From contig NZ_CP073063.1 in the NCBI RefSeq assembly GCF_022654015.1, forward strand, positions 992,001-1,056,000: DNA of 64,000 bases, read 5' to 3'. This stretch comes from Brevundimonas diminuta. GTDB taxonomy: Bacteria; Pseudomonadota; Alphaproteobacteria; Caulobacterales; Caulobacteraceae. Positions 58,346 through 64,000 of this stretch are shown one piece after another. How positions within the stretch are numbered: position 1 is the first letter of the stretch; every line of letters begins with the position of its first letter. The notes under the pieces are model-generated. The model was not told the DNA's origin and ran no database searches. It saw nothing but the letters and a program-made list of their open reading frames with translations. A program made the position numbers and the translations under genes.

Positions 58346-58405
58346 TTGTCAACGCCTGTTGACAAGCGCCACGGCTCCGACCATTAAGTCACCACGCGTT
58401 GACAA
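58346..58405. promoter_or_regulatory. Palindromic operator with divergent TTGACA promoter elements
   Basis: TTGTCAAC-GCCT-GTTGACAA at 58346-58365 is a perfect 8-base inverted repeat. A third half-site GTTGACAA lies at 58398-58405. Each arm contains TTGACA, a perfect -35 hexamer, one reading towards the RND genes and one towards tetR. A repressor bound here would shut both. The -10 hexamers are weak by eye (for example CATTAA at 58382-58387 for the forward promoter). Confidence 0.65.
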
Positions 58406-58469
58406 GGCCGACTCCCCATCGGCCTCTGTCCGCACGACAGGGATTTACCTCCGACAGGGAGATGCGCAG

Positions 58470-59672
58470 ATGCGCGGGCTGAAGATTGCGGCGGTATCCG
58501 TCATGGTGACGGGTGCGCTTTATGGTTGTTCCCCAAAGGCAGAGGCGCCGGCGCAAGGCGCGCCGCCCGTGACAGTGGCTGTCCCGCTGAAGCAGCAGGT
58601 ACGGGACTGGGACGAGTTCACCGGGCGCTTCGAAGCGGTCGAGAGCGTGGACGTGCGCGCCCGCGTCGGCGGCTATATCCAGGCCGTTCACTTCCGCGAC
58701 GGTCAGATGGTTCAAAAGGGCCAGCTGCTGTTCACCCTGGATCCGCGCCCCGCTCAGGCCGCGCTGGCCCAGGCTCAGGCCCAGGTGGCCCAGGCCCAGT
58801 CGCAACTGTCGCTGGCCCGCGCCAACCTGGCCCGCAGCGAAGCCCTGCTGGCCTCGCAGGCGGTGTCCAAGGCCGAATATGATTCCAACAAGGCGGCCGT
58901 CGATGCGGCCCAGGCCAATCTGGCGGCCGGCAACGCCGCCGTCCGCAATGCGCGTCTGAACCTGGAATACACCCGCGTCACCGCGCCGACCTCGGGTCGC
59001 GTGTCCGATCGTCGCGTCGATCCGGGCAATGTCATCGCCGGCGGTTCGTCGGCCGGCGACATCCTGACCACCATCATCTCGGGCGGCCCGATCCACTTCG
59101 TCTTCGACGGTTCGGAAGCGGTCCTGCTGAAATACCTGCGTCAGGGCGGCGCCAATCAGGGCGCGGTCGTCAACGTGCGCCTGCAGGACGAAAGCACCTA
59201 CAAGCACACCGGCCGGCTCGACTTCTCGGACAACGCCGTGGACACCGCCTCGGGCGTGATCCGTCTGCGCGCCATCCTGCCTAACGCCGACGGCTTCCTG
59301 CGCCCCGGCATGTTCGGCAACGCCCAGGTCGCGGGCGCGGGCGCCTATGACGCCCTGCTGGTGCCGGATTCGGCCATCGGCACCGATCAGGCCCGCCGCA
59401 CCGTCGCCGTCGTCAACGCCGACGGCACCGTGACGAACAAGGCCGTCCAGCTCGGCCCGATCGTGCAGGGCCTGCGCGTCGTCCGTTCGGGCCTGGCTCC
59501 AACCGACCGCGTCATCATTGCGGGTCTGCAACGCGCCGCCCAGCCGGGCTCCAAGGTCACGCCCAAGAACGGCAAGATCGAACCCATCGCCGGCGATGCG
59601 TCCCAGGCGCCAGTCACCCAGGCGGCGCCCGCGTCCAGCGCCTCCTTCGCCAACAGCCTGCCGGCCGGCTAA
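58470..59672 (+). CDS. RND efflux periplasmic adaptor (AcrA/MexA family lipoprotein)
   Basis: 400 residues from the ATG at 58470, behind AGGGAG; the longer open frame covers the control region. Lipobox ALYGC gives a lipid-anchored Cys near 19. Membrane-fusion motifs: VRARVGGYIQAVHFRDGQMVQKG (first lipoyl half), an Ala/Gln-rich alpha hairpin near 100-165, then YTRVTAPTSGRVSDRRVDPG. It links the RND pump to the outer-membrane channel. The permease follows after 3 bases. Confidence 0.93.
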   Translation: MRGLKIAAVSVMVTGALYGCSPKAEAPAQGAPPVTVAVPLKQQVRDWDEFTGRFEAVESVDVRARVGGYIQAVHFRDGQMVQKGQLLFTLDPRPAQAALAQAQAQVAQAQSQLSLARANLARSEALLASQAVSKAEYDSNKAAVDAAQANLAAGNAAVRNARLNLEYTRVTAPTSGRVSDRRVDPGNVIAGGSSAGDILTTIISGGPIHFVFDGSEAVLLKYLRQGGANQGAVVNVRLQDESTYKHTGRLDFSDNAVDTASGVIRLRAILPNADGFLRPGMFGNAQVAGAGAYDALLVPDSAIGTDQARRTVAVVNADGTVTNKAVQLGPIVQGLRVVRSGLAPTDRVIIAGLQRAAQPGSKVTPKNGKIEPIAGDASQAPVTQAAPASSASFANSLPAG

Positions 59673-59675
59673 GCC

Positions 59676-62600
59676 ATGAATATCTCCCGCTTCTTCATCG
59701 ACCGGCCGATCTTCGCGGCCGTGATCGCGGTGGTGATCTCCATCATCGGCATCGCCGCCTATCCGCTGCTGCCCCTGTCGCAGTATCCTGAGATCGCGCC
59801 GCCGACGATCACCATCAACGCCGCCTATCCCGGCGCCTCGGCCGAGACCCTGGCCGAAACCGTCGCCGCCCCCATCGAGCAGGAGGTGAACGGCGTCGAG
59901 AACATGCTGTACATCTCCTCCTCGTCCACATCGGACGGGGCAGTGGCCATCACCGTGACCTTCCAGCCCGGCACGGACCTGGATTCCGCACAGGTGCTGG
60001 TCCAGAACCGGGTTGCCCTGGCTGAACCCCGCCTTCCCGAGGCGGTTCGCCAGACGGGCGTTGTGGTCAACAAGGCCGAGAGCGGCTTCCTGATGATCCT
60101 TGGCCTGACGTCGCCCGACGGCACGCTGGATAACGACTATGTCGGCAACTACGCCAACTCCACGCTGCGGGACCGCCTGCTGCGGATCGAAGGTGTGGGC
60201 GCAGTGCAGGTGTTCGGCGGCGGCAACTATTCGATGCGCGTCTGGATTGACCCGGCCAAGGCGGCCGAGCGCGGTCTGACGGGCCCCGAGATCGTCTCGG
60301 CCCTCCGCGCCCAGAACGTCCAGGCCGCCGCCGGCTCCATCGGCCAGCCGCCGTTCCCCAACAGCGCAGCCGCCTTCCAACTGCCGGTTCAGGTCCAGGG
60401 TCGCCTCAGCGATCCCAATGAGTTCGCCAACGTCGTCCTGAAGACGGACGCCCAAGGCCGTGTCACCTATCTGCGTGATGTGGCGCGGATCGAACTGGGC
60501 GCCCAGGATTACGGCATCCGCGGCTTCTTCGATGGCCAGCGGGGCGTCGGCATCGCCATCGTTCAGCAGCCGGGCGCAAACGCCTTGGGCACCGCCGACC
60601 GCGTGCTGAAAGAGGTCGAGGCCCTGAAGTCCGAAGTGCCCGCCGGCATGAAGGTGGACGTGCCCTACAACCCGACCGAATTCGTCGCCGCTTCGGTGGA
60701 GTCGGTTCAGCACACCCTGGTCGAAGCCGTCATCCTGGTCATCATCGTGGTCATGGTCTTCCTGCAGACCTGGCGCGCGGCCATCATCCCCATCGTCGCC
60801 ATTCCCGTCGCCCTGGTCGGCACCTTCGCGGTGCAGCTGGCGCTGGGCTATTCGATCAACTCCTTGTCTCTTTTCGCCCTGGTCCTCGCGGTCGGCATCG
60901 TCGTCGATGACGCCATCGTCGTGGTCGAGAACGTGGAGCGGGCCATCAGCGAGGGCCTCAGTCCAAAGGAGGCCGCCTATCGATCGATGCAGGAGGTGTC
61001 CGGCGCCCTGATCGCCATCGGCCTTGTGCTGGTGTCGGTGTTCGTGCCGACGATGTTCGTGCCCGGCATCCCCGGCATCTTCTATCGCCAGTTCGCGGTC
61101 GTCATCGCCTCGGCCTCGGTCATCTCGCTGTTCGTGTCCCTGACCCTGTCGCCGGCCATGGCCGCCCTACTGCTGAAGCCGCACAAGAAGGATCACGAGC
61201 ATGCTCGCAAGCCGGGCGTCCTGGGCACGGTCGTCTATTACGGCGGCTGGGCCGGGCGGAAGTTCAACGAGGGCTTTGACTGGCTATCGGATCGTTACGG
61301 CCGCCTGACCGCGCGTCTGGTGCGCACGGTCGGTCTGGTTCTGATCATCTATGCCGGTCTTCTGGGCCTGACCGCCTGGCGTCTGGTGGATACCCCCTCG
61401 GGCTTTATCCCTGAACAGGATCAGGGCTTCCTGATCGGCGTCATCCAACTGCCGGCCGGCGCATCTCTGGACCGCACCCAGGCGGTGATGGAACGCGCCA
61501 CCAAGATCATCCAGGGCACTTCCGGGGTGAACGGCACCGTGGCCTTCGCCGGTCTGGACGGTTCCAGCTTCTCGTTCGGCTCCAACGCCGCCACCATCTT
61601 CGTGCGCCTGAACGGCTTCGAGGAACGCTCCAAGGAAGAGGCCGCCACGGCCCTGGCCGGCGCCATCACCCAGGCCACCGGACAGATCGAGGACGCGCAA
61701 ATCTTCGTCATTGCCCCGCCGGCGGTCCAGGGTCTGGGCACCGGCAACGGCTTCTCGATGATGATCCAGGACCGCGAAGGCGCCGGCTATCGTCCGCTGG
61801 AAGGCGCGACCTTCGCCATGATGGGCGCCGCCGCCCAGAAGCCGACCGAGGTCAGCCAGGTCTTCTCGACCTACAACACGGCCTCGCCGCGCATCACCGC
61901 CGACGTCGACCGTGACAAGGCGCTGATGCTGGGCGTTCAACCCAGCTCGGTCTTCGACACTCTCGGCGTCTATCTGGGCTCGTCCTACGTCAACGACTTC
62001 AACATGCTGGGCCGCACCTTCCGGGTGACGGCACAGGCGGAGCCGACGGCGCGCGACGACATCGCCGACATCGCCAATCTGAAGACCAAGTCGTCCACGG
62101 GCGCCATGGTGCCGATCGGGTCGGTGGCCAATCTGGTCAACGATTCCGGCCCGGCGCGGATCGTGCGCTACAACCTGTTCCCGGCCGCCGAACTTCAGGG
62201 CAACGCCGCGGCAGGGGTCTCTTCCGGCGAGGCGCTGCAGGTCATGGAAACCATGGCCGCCCAGACCCTGCCGCAGGGCTTCTCCTACGAATGGACGGGT
62301 CTGGCCTATCAGCAGAAGGCGGCGGGTTCCGGCGCGACGGTCATCTTCCTGATGGCGGTGGTGTTCGTCTTCCTGGTGCTGGCGGCTCAGTACGAAGCGT
62401 TCACGCTTCCGCTGGCGGTCATCCTGATCGTGCCGATGTGTCTGCTGGCGGCCATCATCGGGGTGAACCTGCGCGGCTTGGACAACAACATTTTGGTCCA
62501 GATCGGTCTGGTCGTTCTGATCGCCCTGGCGGCCAAGAACGCCATCCTGATCGTCGAGTTCGCCAAACAGGCCGAGGAAGAGCAGGGCATGAACCGGTTC

Positions 62601-62954
62601 GAGGCTGCGGTCGCCGCCGCCAAGACCCGCCTGCGTCCGATCCTGATGACCTCGTTCGCCTTCATCCTCGGCGTCGTGCCGCTGATGCTGGCCTCGGGGC
62701 CGGGCGCGGAGATGCGTCAGTCACTGGGCACGTCCGTCTTCTCGGGCATGCTGGGCGTGACCTTCTTCGGCCTGATCTTCACCCCGGTCTTCTATGTGGT
62801 CAGCCGCTGGCTGTCCTCGAAACTGCCGCAAGGCAAGAAGCCGACCCCGACGCCTGACCGTCCTTCGGACCGGGCCGTGCGTTATGACGAAACCAGCGAC
62901 CTGACCGATCCCAACGCGCCTGCACCCGCGACCGGCCGGGGAGGGGACATCTGA
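59676..62954 (+). CDS. RND efflux permease, HAE-1 family (AcrB/MexB type)
   Basis: 1092 residues, slightly longer than AcrB owing to a C-terminal tail rich in Pro, Asp and Thr. N-terminus SRFFIDRPIFAAVIAVVISI. The proton-relay Asp pair is in LAVGIVVDDAIVVVENVERA (TM4), and the Lys of TM10 is in VLIALAAKNAILIVEFAKQ. Two large periplasmic loops and twelve helices are present. It expels drugs, detergents or solvents using the proton gradient. Its stop overlaps the next start (ATG at 62954). Confidence 0.95.
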   Translation: MNISRFFIDRPIFAAVIAVVISIIGIAAYPLLPLSQYPEIAPPTITINAAYPGASAETLAETVAAPIEQEVNGVENMLYISSSSTSDGAVAITVTFQPGTDLDSAQVLVQNRVALAEPRLPEAVRQTGVVVNKAESGFLMILGLTSPDGTLDNDYVGNYANSTLRDRLLRIEGVGAVQVFGGGNYSMRVWIDPAKAAERGLTGPEIVSALRAQNVQAAAGSIGQPPFPNSAAAFQLPVQVQGRLSDPNEFANVVLKTDAQGRVTYLRDVARIELGAQDYGIRGFFDGQRGVGIAIVQQPGANALGTADRVLKEVEALKSEVPAGMKVDVPYNPTEFVAASVESVQHTLVEAVILVIIVVMVFLQTWRAAIIPIVAIPVALVGTFAVQLALGYSINSLSLFALVLAVGIVVDDAIVVVENVERAISEGLSPKEAAYRSMQEVSGALIAIGLVLVSVFVPTMFVPGIPGIFYRQFAVVIASASVISLFVSLTLSPAMAALLLKPHKKDHEHARKPGVLGTVVYYGGWAGRKFNEGFDWLSDRYGRLTARLVRTVGLVLIIYAGLLGLTAWRLVDTPSGFIPEQDQGFLIGVIQLPAGASLDRTQAVMERATKIIQGTSGVNGTVAFAGLDGSSFSFGSNAATIFVRLNGFEERSKEEAATALAGAITQATGQIEDAQIFVIAPPAVQGLGTGNGFSMMIQDREGAGYRPLEGATFAMMGAAAQKPTEVSQVFSTYNTASPRITADVDRDKALMLGVQPSSVFDTLGVYLGSSYVNDFNMLGRTFRVTAQAEPTARDDIADIANLKTKSSTGAMVPIGSVANLVNDSGPARIVRYNLFPAAELQGNAAAGVSSGEALQVMETMAAQTLPQGFSYEWTGLAYQQKAAGSGATVIFLMAVVFVFLVLAAQYEAFTLPLAVILIVPMCLLAAIIGVNLRGLDNNILVQIGLVVLIALAAKNAILIVEFAKQAEEEQGMNRFEAAVAAAKTRLRPILMTSFAFILGVVPLMLASGPGAEMRQSLGTSVFSGMLGVTFFGLIFTPVFYVVSRWLSSKLPQGKKPTPTPDRPSDRAVRYDETSDLTDPNAPAPATGRGGDI

Positions 62955-64000
62955 TGACCCGCAACAAGACCCTCAGCTTCCTGACCGCCGCGGCGTCGAG
63001 CGCCCTGCTCGCCGCCTGCGCGGTCGGACCTAAGGCGCCCGTCGCCGACCTGCCCGTCGCCGGCACGGGCGCGTTCGTCGGCTCGGCCAGCCCCACTGTC
63101 TCGACCGCTGCGGCGAGCGACGACTGGTGGCGGCTGTACGAGGACCCCACGCTGGACGCCCTGATCCAGCAGGCCTTCGCCGAGAACAACCAGCTCGAAG
63201 CCGCCTTCGCCAATCTGCGCGCGGTACGGGCGTCGCTGTCGGAGGCCCGCGTCGGCCGTTTCCCGACTACGACGACCAGCGCCCAGGCCCAGCGCAGCCG
63301 CGCCTCCGCCGCCACGGTCCAGGGCCTGCCAGCCGGGCAGGATGCGCCCGAGATCGACACCTATGACGTCGGCATTCAGGCGGCCTATGAGGTCGACCTG
63401 TTCGGACGGGTGGAATCCACCATTCGCGCCGCCCGCGCCGACGCCCGCGCCGCCGAGGCCGCCCTGGCCACGGTCCAGGTGACGGTCGCGGCCGAGACGA
63501 CCCGCGCCTATGCCGACACCTGCTCGGCCAATGCGCAGATCGCGGTGGCCGAACGGACGCTGGAGCTGCAACGCAACACAGCCAACCTGACCCAGACCTT
63601 GCTTGACGGCGGGGCGGGCACGGGGTTGGACGTGGCCAGCGCCCGCGCGGCCCTGGCCCAGACGGCGGCGACCCTGCCGACATTGCGCGCAACCCGTAAC
63701 GAGGCCCTGTTCCGCCTGGCGACCCTGACCGGGCGCACCCCGGCCGAAGCCAGCCAGGCCGCCGCCGCCTGCGTGCGTCCGCCCCAGCTCAGCCAGCCGA
63801 TCCCGGTCGGCGATGGCGCCGCGCTTCTGGCCCGCCGTCCCGACGTGCGCCAGGCCGAGGCCGAACTGGCCGCCGCCGCCGCGCGCGTGAACGTGGCGAC
63901 CGCCAACCTGTTTCCGCAGATCAGCCTGGGCGGCTCCTTCGGCTCCACCGCGCTGGAATCGGGCGAACTGGGCGACGACCAGAACTTCCGCTTCAGCTTC
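62954..64000 (+). CDS. RND outer-membrane efflux lipoprotein (OprM/NodT family), 3' end outside window
   Basis: The ATG at 62954 overlaps the permease stop. The visible 349 residues start with a lipoprotein signal whose lipobox LLAAC gives Cys near 22, then VGPKAPVADLPV. Typical family segments follow: DDWWRLYEDPTLDALIQQAF, YDVGIQAAYEVDLFGRVEST, a long helical part and LLARRPDVRQAEAELAAA, then NLFPQISLGGSFG. Trimeric channel through the outer membrane. The frame is open to base 64000, so the gene is cut by the window edge only. Confidence 0.94.
   Translation, partial: MTRNKTLSFLTAAASSALLAACAVGPKAPVADLPVAGTGAFVGSASPTVSTAAASDDWWRLYEDPTLDALIQQAFAENNQLEAAFANLRAVRASLSEARVGRFPTTTTSAQAQRSRASAATVQGLPAGQDAPEIDTYDVGIQAAYEVDLFGRVESTIRAARADARAAEAALATVQVTVAAETTRAYADTCSANAQIAVAERTLELQRNTANLTQTLLDGGAGTGLDVASARAALAQTAATLPTLRATRNEALFRLATLTGRTPAEASQAAAACVRPPQLSQPIPVGDGAALLARRPDVRQAEAELAAAAARVNVATANLFPQISLGGSFGSTALESGELGDDQNFRFSF

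Noticed and set aside
58389..60713. Reverse open frame of 774 codons over the RND adaptor and permease
   Set aside because: Antisense shadow of two genes with clear family motifs; no recognisable domain and no ribosome site.

Overview
The window looks like a chromosome segment of a Caulobacterales alphaproteobacterium, most probably Brevundimonas-like. This is inferred from the very high GC content, a Caulobacter-type maltose uptake locus (TonB receptor, LacI repressor, sugar permease), the rluD-rpoH order and the remains of an alphaproteobacterial gene transfer agent (GTA) cluster. No rRNA, tRNA, CRISPR array or transposase was seen.

Layout. 1-7.6 kb: end of a hybrid sensor kinase, a carboxylesterase-like hydrolase, an ABC-F ATPase, a TetR/SMR efflux pair and a UPF0260 protein. 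7.8-18.4 kb: a GTA gene cluster in visible decay. Small and large terminase, portal and the small g3.5-like protein are intact. The prohead protease is frameshifted, and the capsid gene is internally deleted and cut off. All connector, tail-tube and tape-measure genes are gone, and the start of the distal tail gene (g12-like) is joined to the end of the baseplate gene (g15-like). Foreign cassettes sit inside it: spike base + SGNH hydrolase + acyltransferase, two reverse-strand membrane genes (one frameshifted), and a reverse tandem pair of DUF805 genes with a cold-shock-like N-terminus.

18.5-29.7 kb: housekeeping genes (dnaJ-like, serC, purA, pseudo-receiver protein, rpoH, rluD, fba, pgk, gap). 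29.8-39.3 kb: an eight-gene branched-chain amino acid operon ilvD-ilvC-ilvB-ilvN-leuA-leuC-leuD-leuB. It is preceded by a Val/Leu/Ile-rich leader ORF and alternative hairpins that look like a transcription attenuator. 39.4-41.6 kb: ammonium transporter and a TorF-type porin.

41.6-56.2 kb: a maltodextrin utilisation locus. One reverse operon encodes GH97, a sugar permease, an esterase and a GH15 glucoamylase. A second encodes an alpha-amylase and a GH13 alpha-glucosidase. A LacI-type repressor lies between them and a TonB receptor is divergent from the second. Similar TTTGCA-containing sites lie in both divergent control regions. The scheme is: starch fragments enter by the receptor, are cut in the periplasm, and the products cross the inner membrane by the permease. 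56.4-57.7 kb: a FucP-type sugar permease. 57.7-64 kb: a TetR repressor divergent from an RND tripartite efflux operon whose outer-membrane gene runs off the window; a perfect palindrome lies between them.
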